From Epiperipatus broadwayi (taxonomy: Eukaryota; Onychophora; Udeonychophora; Euonychophora; Peripatidae), in NCBI GenBank assembly GCA_028023455.1, contig JAQFVV010006238.1, forward strand, positions 3,790,572 through 3,854,571: a DNA stretch of 64,000 nucleotides, given 5' to 3'. Position numbers and translations under genes: made by a program. Every line of letters starts with the position of its first letter. The first letter of the stretch is position 1. Shown here one piece after another: positions 1-10,439 of the stretch. The notes below the pieces were generated by a model. That model ran no database searches and was not told the origin of the DNA. It saw only the letters and a list, made by a program, of their open reading frames with translations.

Positions 1-1240
1 CATTATTTTTGAAATGCATGAAAAAGTATTTATAAATGGAAGAAAAAGCAAACTTTTAGTTTCCATGGTTTTACCGCAAGATTGAAGTTGGTATCTAAAA
101 CCTAAGCTGTATATTTTTACTATCATTATTTGCTCCTTTTGGCCTTTGTTTTTTTTTTTTGTGTGTGAAGATAATTGTATAATTATTTAGTAAGATGTAT
201 TGTGTGCAATAATGAGGTTATTAAAACCAAATTCATCACATAATCTCAACTTATATAATGTATTTCAAGAGAAAACAGTGTATTCTACTTCAGTGCTACC
301 ATCTATAGTGAGCTTGACAATTTGCATTATGTCAGTTATTCAAAGATTACAATAGTTAGGAATCCTGGAGTAACAGTTTGCTCCTAACTAATGAATCTAT
401 TTCATGTTAACTTAGCTGTCAATTAATAGCATCTATTTTTTACTATCATTATGAAGTATGAAAACAAATTCTATAATTTACTTATAGATTACACAGTAAG
501 ATGGGCCACCAATCGTTAAATAACCAATTTTCATGGCAATGGTTTTTACAACAGTTTCACATGAGAGAAAAGTCATTAAGTTTGCTAATTGATATTTTGA
601 ATGGTTTTTCATTTTCTAATCACATATCCATTTACTGAACATAATGAATAGTTGTCTGGATTGACTATTTATTGTCCAGCTATCTGAAAGAAAAATCCTG
701 TCGCAGAATCTGAAAAAAATCAAGTTTTACCTAGTCTGGTTCAAACCCATATAAAAATATCAGTGGATATGCTATCTGCACCATGAGGTTTTTTGCAAGG
801 ATATGCACATGGTATCAAATTTGCAAATGGACAATCTTCATATACTGTCTTTTTCTTATGCTTTAACAGTGCAAAAAAATGATAGAAATGCTATTGATGA
901 AAATTAATATGTAAACAATACCTTTTAAAAAAACAAATAACTTGAGAAAAGCAGTTGACATAAGAAGATTATTGTTGAAAAACAGCCGACTTGATATCTT
1001 AAATTTTTTTTATATCGTTATAAAGAACACAAAGAACCATTCTCTCTTTCTTCCCATCAATACCTTAAACTTTATATACTTTTCTAATAGTATATATTTT
1101 AAAAATCTGTATTTATATTATGACCATAATGAATGAAATGTATTCATGCATAACAGTATATTCATATGGATAGCTGATTCTAAATTAAAGTAGAAGCTAC
1201 AAAAGTTATACCAACAAATGAGGTAGACATTATTTCTTGC
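1..1240. other. AT-rich non-coding stretch
   Basis: I see no gene, RNA gene or recognisable mobile element here. The sequence is AT-rich with scattered homopolymer runs. A short open frame near 942-1136 is rich in Ile, Asn, Tyr and Phe, as expected of AT-rich non-coding DNA. Confidence 0.6.
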
Positions 1241-1242
1241 CT

Positions 1243-2165
1243 CTTTTTTTTTTATTTTTCAAACAGGTTTATTAGAACTAAGATATGATCATATGTGATA
1301 CAAACTATGAGCCATGTGGCTCAGACTTAAAGATTTAAACAAATTTGACAATTGTAATACTGTTTGTATAAATTCAGTGTAGCTAAGCTTGATTAGTTGT
1401 TCATAATCCTAACACAGTTAATCAGCTCCCATGTGGTTTTGTAGGTCATTTGGGAGGGGGATAAACGCATGTCTTTCTCCCTCGTCCTCGAATTTCTTGA
1501 TTAGTGTTTGCTGAGGGTCAACACGAGTAGCATCAAAGAATAGCATACATCTAGTGAGCCATAGACAATAAGCCAAAAAGGTGGCACTTCTCACCACAGT
1601 GAATACTTCGGAGTTAACGCCTTGTGTTAATGTTGAATTTATTAGATGTTTTATTTGGTATAATGAATTAATTATACTTCTACAGCTTTGTAAGGTCACA
1701 CATCGGTTGTATATGTGTTCTACTGTGTCATCTTCTCTCTGGCATAGTGAGCAGATGGAGTCTATTAAGGTATAGCCCCTATGCATTGTCAGAAAGTAAC
1801 CTGTGGGAAGGGCATTTAGATTGATCTTTAATAAAAAATCAAAGTACCTCGGCATCGAGGTTCCACCTTTTGAATTTCTTTAAGGGACTGAAGTTGGAAG
1901 TGTTGAGAGTGGTTGTATTGGGTGCTATGTCGTCGGTTTTGATTGCTTGGATGGGAAATTCATTTTTGAGATATCTACTGAGATTTCTGAAAGCCAACAC
2001 TTTTGAACAGGAGATGGTGTATCCGTAGGATTTATGACTAATAGGGACGAATTTTATGAAACAAAGTTATTTAATTTGGTAATAAGATTATATGAACGCT
2101 GGAGCTGGAATACTTGAAGCTAATGTAGCCCCAGTCCATTTACTTTAGATGGTCTTTTGTTTTCA
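1243..2165 (-). pseudogene. 5'-truncated LINE, 3' end with zinc-finger region (LINE A)
   Basis: This is the 3' end of a non-LTR retrotransposon. The clearest frame (1418-1855, minus strand, 145 codons) encodes a C-terminal region with a CCHC finger, C-x2-C-x9-H-x4-C, in the segment CSLCQREDDTVEHIYNRC. Just upstream is an NALPTGY-like motif typical of the region after the reverse transcriptase domain in several LINE clades. Open sequence continues upstream to about 2165 in another frame (KKFKRWNLDA), so there is at least one frameshift. Downstream on the minus strand an AATAAA-like signal and an A-run (T-run at 1244-1253) mark the polyadenylated 3' end. The reverse transcriptase core and endonuclease are missing. 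The clade cannot be fixed from this piece; R2-like and jockey/L1-like elements both carry such fingers. Confidence 0.7.
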
Positions 2166-2169
2166 ATTG

Positions 2170-3320
2170 TGGATTTGAATTAGAAATAATTGCATACCAA
2201 CGAGATAGTTTTATAATTAAGCTACATTCTTAGAGAATTATAATGAAGTAAAAAGGTTAGCAACAGTTATTAAATATAACCAAGGGAAATTTTTATTTAT
2301 CACTGGATCAGCCATCAAAGTGTCAGGCTGAGCACGTTAACATTGATTAATTATTAATTGTATATTATTTAGTTATTCAGAAAACCGTCTAATCTTCAAG
2401 CACCAGGAGTGACAAAGTGATATTCGGTCCAGGAACTCTTTATTCTCAGTCTAAGACTCCATTATGCTTCGAATTACATTTGACAATTCATTATTTATAA
2501 CTTTTAGAAACAAATTGCAAAAATAGATGGATAAATTAATCTGACTGATAAATTATTACGTCTATTGGGATAAATGAATGAATTGAATGTTAAATGGTTG
2601 GATAGGTCCAGATGTTTAATACGTTTTTTTTTATTGAATGTATGAAACTTCTTTTTTTTTTTAAAAAAAATAATCGGATGGTTTTTTTCGTTCATATTAA
2701 AATATTTTTTTTTTCATATGTGAAATATTTCTGTAGAAATATAAATTATTGTATAAGAATGTAATCTGTTTAAATCAATATATATATGAGATCATTTCTT
2801 TGCAAAATATAATTGATTTTTTTTCTCTCTCTTTCTCTTATAAAGAAGAAAAATAAAATCATGTATATACATGAAGAATGATTTGATTATATTGTAGATT
2901 TGCAGTTAAAACTAACTAGAAAAAATTTTCTTGATTAGTATTTGGCAACAATGAAAATATTAGTAATAGAAGATCTATCGGAGAAATTTTTTTATTTCCC
3001 CAACAATCTTTTAATGGTTTCTGCGATGTTATTCATTTTGTAAAAAACTGTTTTTATTTTATATGAAAATATTTTGTTTAAATGATTTTATTTTAGTTAT
3101 TCTGTATTTTATTGAAGATATAAATCTAAAGCGATTGAATGATTCGTCCCTCGGAAGTTACGTGACGTTTGAAGTGTGTGAGTGTAGTAAATAATTACGC
3201 ATGTAATGTTTAACATTTAATACATATATATTAAGAAAACATTATTATATTTTGATTTACAAACATTAAACTTACTCTAACCACGATTTTTACATGATCC
3301 ACTCTACATAATTACTATAA
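2170..3320. other. AT-rich non-coding stretch
   Basis: I see no gene here. The stretch holds several A and T homopolymer runs (for example 2650-2672 and 2704-2715) and weak AT microsatellites. Confidence 0.5.
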
Positions 3321-3640
3321 AGATTATCATTAATCATTTATTAAGCCAGAGATTATCTCTGATTAGTGATAATCATTCTTCTATATACAAATATATATTT
3401 TTTTATTTTTATAATCGTTACTGTGATTATTTAGAATGAATCACGACAAAGTTGTAAATGAGGTAAATTTAACACTTCTAGTACAAAATGTAATAATTTA
3501 TTATTGTTAAATACTGAACTTATAATAGAGGTGATATATGTGTGAGAGATAATGACTAGGGCTAATTGATGAGTGTTGTTGGTTCAGTATGAAATATATC
3601 TTGGGTATCATACAGTATTTTTATTTATATGTTTAAAGGA
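3320..3640 (+). repeat. Degenerate H1 hammerhead-bearing repeat, locus 1
   Basis: This segment is collinear with 10460-10840. Both contain an AGAGATTATCTCT palindrome (about 3350 and 10491), then AT-rich sequence, then GATA-TGAC and a hammerhead-like unit, then an AT-rich TTTTATTTATAT-like stretch. The shared order over roughly 300 bp indicates a dispersed repeat that contains the ribozyme unit rather than a lone motif. It ends about 60 bp before an RTE fragment. Its boundaries are not clear. Confidence 0.45.
3548..3606 (+). ncRNA. Degenerate hammerhead ribozyme motif (family H1, locus 1)
   Basis: A single copy of the 58-bp H1 unit. The core heptamer at 3566-3572 reads TTGATGA instead of CTGATGA. 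GAAA is intact at 3591-3594, followed by TATATC ending at 3600 and TTGGG. Stem II has a 2-bp insertion and weakened pairing. The lost first C of the core and the disturbed stem II suggest it no longer cleaves. It is homologous to the tandem pair at 10659-10774. Confidence 0.6.
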
Positions 3641-3736
3641 TGTGTGATGGTGTGGAAGTTATTAAGAACATCTATAATAAGAATACATTAGGTATAAAAT
3701 TTGTCATAGAATTAAACTTGTTTGAATGCTTTACAT

Positions 3737-4258
3737 CAGTGGTCTTCAACCTTTTCACACCTGCTGACCGGTAAAAATAAGGATATTCGCGGACCAGCAA
3801 AAATAAGGGTAAGATTTCGCAGACCGGCAGAAGTCTACAGATAAATTTTCTTAAAGATAAGCATAATTGTTATAACTGATCAAAACAATAATGTTAAATA
3901 TATAAGATAAAGTTTTATATATATATGGAGTTTATATAATAAAAAACTTTTTTTTAAATTTTTTTAGAAAAGTAATAACAAATTTAATTCTACCCCCCCC
4001 CCATAAACATCTGTGATAATTAGAAAAATAAATTAATTTATGAATGATTGATTATATTTTGTTTTCGTTCTGTTTTCTTTTTTTTTTAATTGGGTAAAAA
4101 TGAGATGAAAAAATAAATAAAAATTGGCTATATTAATTAAAAGTTTAAACTCTTATTATTTAATATTACAAACTTTTTACTGCCCGTCTAGCACGTGGAC
4201 CTGCAGAAAAGTTCTGCGGCCCGATGCTGGGCCGCGGACCAAGGGTTGAAGAACACTG
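3737..4258. mobile_element. Non-autonomous hAT element (copy 1) inside RTE
   Basis: The ends form imperfect terminal inverted repeats: CAGTGGTCTTCAACC on the left, and the complement of GGGTTGAAGAACACTG on the right. Inside each end are GACCGG and CGCGGACC-like motifs. CAG-GGT-TTC-CAACC ends are typical of Charlie-like hAT elements. At 522 bp with no transposase frame it is non-autonomous. The 8-bp flanks (CTTTACAT and AGGATAAG) do not match, so the target duplication has decayed or been lost. A 10-C run lies inside at 3993-4002. Confidence 0.8.
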
Positions 4259-4669
4259 AGGATAAGAAAGGTACTCATATGTTGGAAAAAGGTTTCTTAT
4301 TTATAGATGTGTTTTACCAATTCTCACATATGGATCTGAAATTTAGACATTTAGCAGAAGAGCAATGCAAAGAGAATATGGATATATATATATAATGTTG
4401 AGAATAAAGGATTAAAACTGATGTTTGAATGAGAGAACAAATAGTAATCTTTATCACCAATGGAAAATTTAAGAGACTGACGTGGAGTTGGATAAAAAAA
4501 AGTGATAATAGGTTATCATTACAAATCTTATACTGGATCCCAAGAGTTTGTATATAGAACTAAAAGGGACAACATGTGAAACAGACAGAAGAAATAAAGA
4601 AGTTTATTGATGTGGATAAGAAAAGATATGGGTTGTAGAAATCAGATTAAGTGTAAAGAGACATTTATC

Positions 4670-4882
4670 AGTGCTATTTTAGTACGTGATCTCTGCCATT
4701 TTGAATTTCAAAAACGTAGTCTGACACATCTAAGTGATAAAAAAGTGAAGCGAAAATGCAAAAAATTTAGAACTAATATTTTTATCACTTAGATAAAATT
4801 TATAATTTTTTTATCACTTAGATGTGTCAGACGACATTTTTGAAATTCAAAATGGCGGAGATTGCTTACTAAAATAGCACCT
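4670..4882. mobile_element. 213-bp MITE with ~75-bp terminal inverted repeats
   Basis: The element folds almost completely on itself. The left arm begins AGTGCTATTTTAGTA and the right arm ends TACTAAAATAGCACCT. The arms share CCATTTTGAATTTCAAAA and TCTGACACATCTAAGTGAT. It interrupts the RTE copy R1 and is flanked by a 7-bp direct repeat, ATTTATC, at 4663-4669 and 4883-4889. The uninterrupted RTE sequence can be read across the join. No coding capacity. A 7-8 bp duplication suggests a hAT-like or similar transposase, but the superfamily is not certain. Confidence 0.85.
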
Positions 4883-4939
4883 ATTTATCTTTCAGTGGAT
4901 TGTTAATGGTTGAAAGTGATGATGATGATAGACTCATTC

Positions 4940-5380
4940 ATATAAATAATATCACGAATTCAGTTTATTAAGCTTTTTCTGCAGCAAACTTTTAAAATAT
5001 TAAATCTTTTATATCAACTAGAAGAGAAACTTCGTATAAATTGTCTCAACAGATACACACACGCATATAGACATGATTATAAATTGTAGTACTTTAAATT
5101 ATTGTGTTTCCTAAATCATCACTATATTTTAATTGTGAAGGATTTGCCTATTTTGCATTCATACATATTGTAATACTACTAATAAAAAAATAATTTATTT
5201 TTATGCTAAGTTTTATTTCAAATGAAAACATCAGGAAATATATATATCTGACTTCTAATATAAGTTTAAAACTGAGCTCATCAGTTACGGTAAATCATTT
5301 CTTTCTTTTCTACCATGTCATATATTCAAATTGATTTAGTGCTTGAGAGTATAGAAGTTCTGCAAGTGCCAGACTTAATT
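4940..5380. other. Non-coding stretch between two LINE relics
   Basis: I see no gene or clear repeat here. It may contain the decayed 3' end of the minus-strand LINE whose reverse transcriptase begins at about 5390, but I cannot align it to the expected C-terminal region. Confidence 0.4.
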
Positions 5381-5870
5381 TGATCCTAAGACTCTCCATT
5401 CCAGTTTCTGACATTCTTTCACTGTGCTAGGCTATACAGGCTATCTTTTCTGCTAGTCAAACAAAATATTAAGAACAGACTGTAAATTGTCTTTTGAACT
5501 AGAATAAAAAGCACAATCATCATCAGCATTCTGTAAATTCATAATCCAAAAAGAAGCTGCTGTTTTTACTATTAGTTGATTCAAATTAAAAATTCCACCA
5601 TCAAACCTGTAATATATTTTGATCCCTGTTTCATTAAGCCACCTATTTCAAAAGACCATTACATAAAAATTGAAAACAATGTTTGAGCAAGTACACATTT
5701 TGTCTTAGCATCAGTTTTTAGTCAACTGTCTCAGATATTCCACCTGAAAAAATAACACTTTTTCCTCACTCCATCATATAGACATCAATAATATGATAAA
5801 AATTTTGATGGACAACTACCTGATTTTAAAAAAAAAAGTCATAGATCTGTCCTATATTGAATGAAATGTC

Positions 5871-6580
5871 AATAAACATTATGTGATCACCATTTCTTAT
5901 GCTTCCTTATAACTGTTATTAAAACAGGAAAAACTCTCTATACATATTTCCACTCAGTGCAAGCCAGAATAATCAATGAATGCCAGAAAATCCTGCCTAC
6001 TCATCCAATATCCCCAGGCTAATTTCTGGCTTGTGGCCTTCGTTAGTGAGGAGTCTTGGATCTGAGAGCACTGCACCTAGATCTTAGGATCTAATGCAAC
6101 CCTCCAGTAGCCACCTTTTGTCTCTACTTAACTACAAAACTATGAGTCTTAAATTGAAAACACTATAATATTTTAAATCCAAGCTCATTAGCTTATATAA
6201 TCATATAAGTCTGAACTCAGTTCAGTACCTATACATTTTTGTGACTTTGGTTCTTTAATAACCATTAGGCAGGATTGTTTTAAACCAATAAAAACTAATG
6301 AGCTTGGATTGAAAATATTATTGTGTTTTCAATTTAGGACTCATAGCTTTATAGTTAACTAAACAGATAAAAGGTGGCTGAGTTGCATTAGATCCTAAGA
6401 TCTAGGTGCAGTGCTCTCAGAGCCAAGGCTCCTCACTGAAGAAGGCCACAAGCCAGAAACTGGTCTGGGAATATTGGATGAGTAGGCACTAGATGGGGAT
6501 TTTATGCCCAATCCTTCTGGAATCCATTGATTACTCTGGCTTGCACTGAGTGGTGATACATATAGAGAGTTTTGCCTGTC
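5871..6580 (-). mobile_element. H2 foldback element A, hammerhead arms, 13-bp flanking repeat
   Basis: A 710-bp foldback with two arms of about 280-300 bp around an AT-rich spacer. It sits inside the reverse transcriptase of LINE B. Flanks are TGAATGAAATGTC (5858-5870) and TGAATAAAGTGTC (6581-6593), a 13-bp direct repeat with two differences, and both match the interrupted LINE frame. Sense is taken as minus because the unique tail (complement of AATAAACATTATGTGATCACC) is on the left. The right arm carries an intact hammerhead core on the plus strand (6436-6465). The left arm carries a decayed minus-strand core (CTAACGA, 6046-6040). No coding capacity. Confidence 0.85.
6421..6479 (+). ncRNA. 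Hammerhead ribozyme motif, family H2 (element A, right arm)
   Basis: The core heptamer CTGAAGA is at 6436-6442. Stem II is GGC/GCC with loop CACAA, followed by GAAA at 6456-6459. A 2-bp stem III and the cleavage triplet GTC end at 6465. Stem I pairs TCCTCA (6430-6435) with TGGGA after the site, one G short. It is antisense to the element's presumed sense strand. Confidence 0.75.
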
Positions 6581-8109
6581 TGAATAAAGTGTCTTGATCT
6601 AATCAATAAAAACAGTATATAAATCATTCTTTTGTCCCTAACCTTTTTTTTGTATTTGTCTGGCAACAAAAAAACCATATCTGTCATGCTTCTTGATTCT
6701 CTAAAACCAGATTGAAGTTCTGGTGGCCATTAATCTATAACTGGAAGCAACATGTTCAACAAAATTTTGAAATATATTCCATGATAATTACTGTAATCTT
6801 GTCTGTTCTTTTTGTTTTTAAAAACTGAAACAATAAAAGCATCCTTAAGATCAGATGGCACAACTTCATGGGTCATATCAATCAATCGCAAAACTTTTCC
6901 CTATATTTCATCAAAACCTGCAGCCTTTTTATTTTTATGATTAGAAAGAGTTGTTTTGACTCAGATATCTTTGTCCAAATCTAAAATGAATATATCGTTA
7001 AAAGTTGTCATCTCAATTCTTGTCTCATTATTCAAATGATGATTGAAATACCTTTTTTTACCTATTGATAATATTATTGCCATCATATAAGAGAATGCTA
7101 TGGCAGAATTTAATAGGACTGCCACCTTGTTTCATTGGTCCATATATTGCTTTCACTGCATCAAAAGAAATAGAGATCATTTCTTTATGATTTTAATCCA
7201 GAAGTCATTTTTTTAGTCTCCTTGTCAGTTTTTGAGCTTCTGTCCTCAGATCGTTATATTTAGTATGAAGTTTCATATTTAATCTGTTAGTTTGTCAAGC
7301 AGAAAATGCCATGTTCTCATATAATCAAATAACTACTAATGAGATCATTATCAGAAACCCAAGAATAGATTTACTTATATCCATAACATATTTTTTAAAA
7401 GAATTTTATGTTTCAGTAATTTGATAGTCCTGAAGATCCAAGTTAGCAATTGTAGTGTTTCGAAATTTAGGATGTATAGTAATATTAGATTCTTCCAAAG
7501 AACAAATATTAATTTTCTTGAGTATATGATTGGAATGACATCATTTTTTACTGCAACTGTCATTTTAAGCTTGCAGCATACTGGTCTATAATCTAACCAA
7601 CAGTAAATATTTATGCAATGTGAACTCTTGTATTTTGACTTCTAACTATAATGTAAGCTATTAAATGCTATTGCTTTGAGTATGGATGCATCCACAATCG
7701 TATATGGTCCTAAACAAAATATTTGTGACAGTCAACCCAAGTATTTGTGGAGTCCTTCCTTCTGGTCTCAAAAGAGTTGGCATTAACTGAAGTTAGCATC
7801 TCCTGTATACCTATATTTAGAAAAAAAAAAGATTTATAATACCCATCTTTAGTACTACCTTTGTCTTTTGCTCTAACACTATACATGGTACCATTATTAT
7901 TATGGTCAGTCAGCACAACAATCTAGTCAGACTGTGTGAGATAGGCCATTTTTAGACTGTACTTTCTAGGCATGTCCACTTTCATAGTAGGCAAAGGGAT
8001 TTCTAAGTAAAGCTACCTAAACGTACAATGTTTGCTATCCAAAACATATGACTTACTGAAATCCAGTTCTAAACTGACTCAATAGTGATTATAAGGTCTC
8101 AAACAAAAT

Positions 8110-9420
8110 GACAATTAAGAACTTCCAGCCTGCTAGACATGTCACCATTATTGCTTTGTTGACTCTTAAGTGAAAAAGAAAAGTAAATTGGAGTCAGAAG
8201 ATGTGTGTGAGCAGTTAAAAAATTAAATGTTGCATGCACACATGGAGTCCCATTAGTATAAAGGGATTTTGCTATAATAAAAAATTCAAGATAACCATCA
8301 TGTATAAAACTAAGTGACTAATGAAGAAAGAGAGAGTTAAGAAAGACAGTTTGTATTGGAAACAGTACTAGTCTTTGATGAATCAACATCCTATCACTTC
8401 AAAGCAGCAAGAACTATGTTATTCACAGTTAGCTTTCATATTTAAATGCCATTCAACATCTTGCCATTCTCTTCCATCTGTAGAGCTCACCAATAGCTTG
8501 AGCATATCACCTGACAAGATCTTATACTAAAATCATCTATACAAAAAACAGTAATAAAATAGTAATTCAAAATAAAATAATATGGAGAAGGAAATATAAC
8601 AGGAGAAGCTCTAAATAATAAAAGGCTTAAAAAATGCAAAAGGGTCATCTGTTGAAAAGTGTTTTGGCAGTAAAAAATATAGGATGACACCTTGAAGTAA
8701 AAAATCTACAAAGGAATTATGGAGTATCTGTCTATCATCTCTATATTTTTATTTTACAATATGGAAGATTAGACAATAGTTTATTCATGAAGAAAAAGAT
8801 CTATAAGCAGAGAGTCCCATTACCACAAAATTAATTCTCATTATTTACATAAACGTTCAATCTTGTTAAGTTTGGTGAGCAGAGGAGTGATGAATTTGAG
8901 AGTAAAAAATGTTCAATTGACACTCCATCTGTCAGTTTTCATGCATAAATGTTATATGACCATCAAATTATCCAAAAGCATCATATGATATTAGCTTGTG
9001 AATTGTTTTTTTTTGAGCAGATCTGTTATTCTACTTCCTAGCTGCCAACTACTGCAAACCTGAATAGCCAATATTCTAGATGGCAGTGATTATTAAATCT
9101 ATATTGAATTCTATCCTGTCAAGATCTTTAGAATCTTTAATGAGAAGATTCAGCTTGAATAAAGTGCATTTAGATTAGATCTAATGCAGTTTTCATTTAA
9201 CTAAATAAAACTTTTTATTTTGCTATCAGAAGTTCAAAAACATCTTGATGTCAAAATTTTAAGCATTAAAGTATATTGCAAGTATATGCATATATATATA
9301 TATATCAATTAAATACTGTCAAACATTATACTAACAATTAAAAATAAAATAGAAATTCGTTTAATACTACAATGTATTAGCCAAAACAAAAAATAAATAA
9401 ATTGAGAAGGGCTAGTAATC
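8110..9420. other. Non-coding stretch, no recognised element
   Basis: I see no gene or assigned repeat here. 8150-8230 could still be the 5' part of LINE B, but the motifs are too weak to call. A small AT microsatellite lies at 9291-9305. Confidence 0.45.
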
Positions 9421-9435
9421 ACACTCCTTGAGGTT

Positions 9436-9497
9436 ATGAATTAAAATCACTCTAAATGTTGATCAAAGGATCAACATTTAGAGTGCTTTTAATTCAT
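9436..9497. repeat. Near-perfect 62-bp hairpin
   Basis: Two 29-nt arms (9436-9464 and 9469-9497) are complementary with one mismatch around the 4-nt loop AAAG. The inner arm reads CTCTAAATGTTGATC. Such a compact hairpin could be a tiny MITE, a decayed pair of inverted repeats, or a structured RNA. No flanking duplication is obvious. Confidence 0.85.
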
Positions 9498-9934
9498 ATA
9501 TATATAATTAGTCAAATCTTTTAGATTTGTGATTTACATTTTCACACTTGTTCAGATGTACAATTTTCCACTCTAATCGTTCGAAACATATCTTTCAGGA
9601 GAAACTGTCATTTGTCAAACAAGCCAGAGAATTGAAGCAGATCAACTTTATATGTGTAAATTACAGACAGTTTAATTTTGGAGATTGAAATCATATATAG
9701 TGAGAAACATTGGTTTGGAAGACTTTTCACTGAACAATAGATCATAAAATTGTTATCAGTTTGGAGAGGAATTTTTTTTATTCACTCAAGAGCTATCTTC
9801 TATATGTTTGGATAATAAATAGACATAGGTAATATAGGGCTATAAAATCTAAATCTTCAGGCTCACCATTTTTTTCATTTTTGTCTTCATCAGTGATTAC
9901 TAGAGTTTCAAAACTGGGGTGATTTCCATCTTGA

Positions 9935-10219
9935 TCTTTTACAGTGTTTTGGAATCCAGTTTAAGATTTTAGCTGCCAATTGGCTATTATCCTTTCTAGA
10001 AACATGCCCAACTTAGCTCCATTGTCTTTCAATTTTTTCAATGATCTTCAATAATATCAATTTATTATCTCATCCATGTTTTAGTTTCGATATCTTTTTG
10101 TTTACAAAAATATAACTCATTATTCGTCTGAGTGGTCTGAAATCTCTTTATTGTTCCTTTCTTAAAAACCCAACATCTAGATTCATAAGTAATGAGTGGT
10201 AAAATATATTTATTAAAAA
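9935..10219 (-). pseudogene. RTE-like LINE fragment (R3)
   Basis: Reads on the minus strand as a diverged copy of the RTE 3' region, from the part encoding TYESRCWVF-like sequence near 10190 to GGATTCCAAAACACTG near 9955. Collinear with 19860-20160 and 31250-31540. It has frameshifts, lacks both the 5' end and the GAT tail, and differs more from the other copies than they do from each other, so it is probably older. Confidence 0.7.
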
Positions 10220-10439
10220 ACTATAAAAGAATAAGTTGCTAAATTAAATGCATTAGTTCCAGCTTTGAAAGCTAATATTCACTGTTAAAAACAAAAGAAA
10301 AATTGTCACGCTCGAGATCGGGATTTTATACCACTATGCCATCTGCTTTCCATTGGTTACTCAAGCTATAATGGATAGTTTCAATTGTTAAATTTTCATT
10401 AACCATTGTCAAACCCCCTCCACTCATAACTTTGACACC

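Larger units (their letters stand above)
3700..4931 (+). pseudogene. RTE-like LINE 3' end (R1), split by two DNA transposons
   Basis: The plus strand carries the 3' part of an RTE-like LINE. It starts with a CATAGAATTAAACTTG segment (HRIKL in the intact frame) at about 3705. It resumes at about 4265 with a decayed copy of the region after reverse transcriptase, and ends at 4917-4931 in a short GAT-repeat tail. Short repeat tails instead of poly(A) are typical of RTE elements. The copy is interrupted by a hAT element (3737-4258) and a MITE (4670-4882), and no frame is intact. Related copies at 11762, 19712, 20252, 22915 and 31100 give the consensus used to read it. Confidence 0.75.
5390..8100 (-). 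pseudogene. LINE with endonuclease and reverse transcriptase (LINE B), interrupted
   Basis: A decayed non-LTR retrotransposon read on the minus strand. At about 7990-7600 there is an APE-type endonuclease relic: the segments RRKDSTNTW, then WMHPYSKQ and HLIAYIIVR, match the RTSWMHPRSKHWHLIDYVIVR-type block of this family. At about 6960-6600 the reverse transcriptase starts: KKAAGFDEI, then PSDLKDAFIVSVFKNKKN, then NYHGI, then LQSGFRESRSMTDMVF, then the FID-like motif before the break. After the foldback element (5871-6580) it continues at 5857-5390 with a CVLAQTLFS-like stretch and an ADD-containing motif (LQNADDDCAL), followed by the DNLQSVLNILFD helix. Stops and frameshifts are frequent. 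The order EN-RT and these motifs fit an RTE or craniofacial-protein-2-like LINE. Confidence 0.8.

Noticed and set aside
4917-4931. GAT repeat as an independent microsatellite
   Set aside because: It recurs at the 3' end of several RTE copies (12257, 21036, 30925), so it is the element's tail.
9870-9935. CTGATGA followed by GAAA on the minus strand as a further hammerhead
   Set aside because: The bases between the two motifs cannot form stem II, and no stem I or stem III partner is present.
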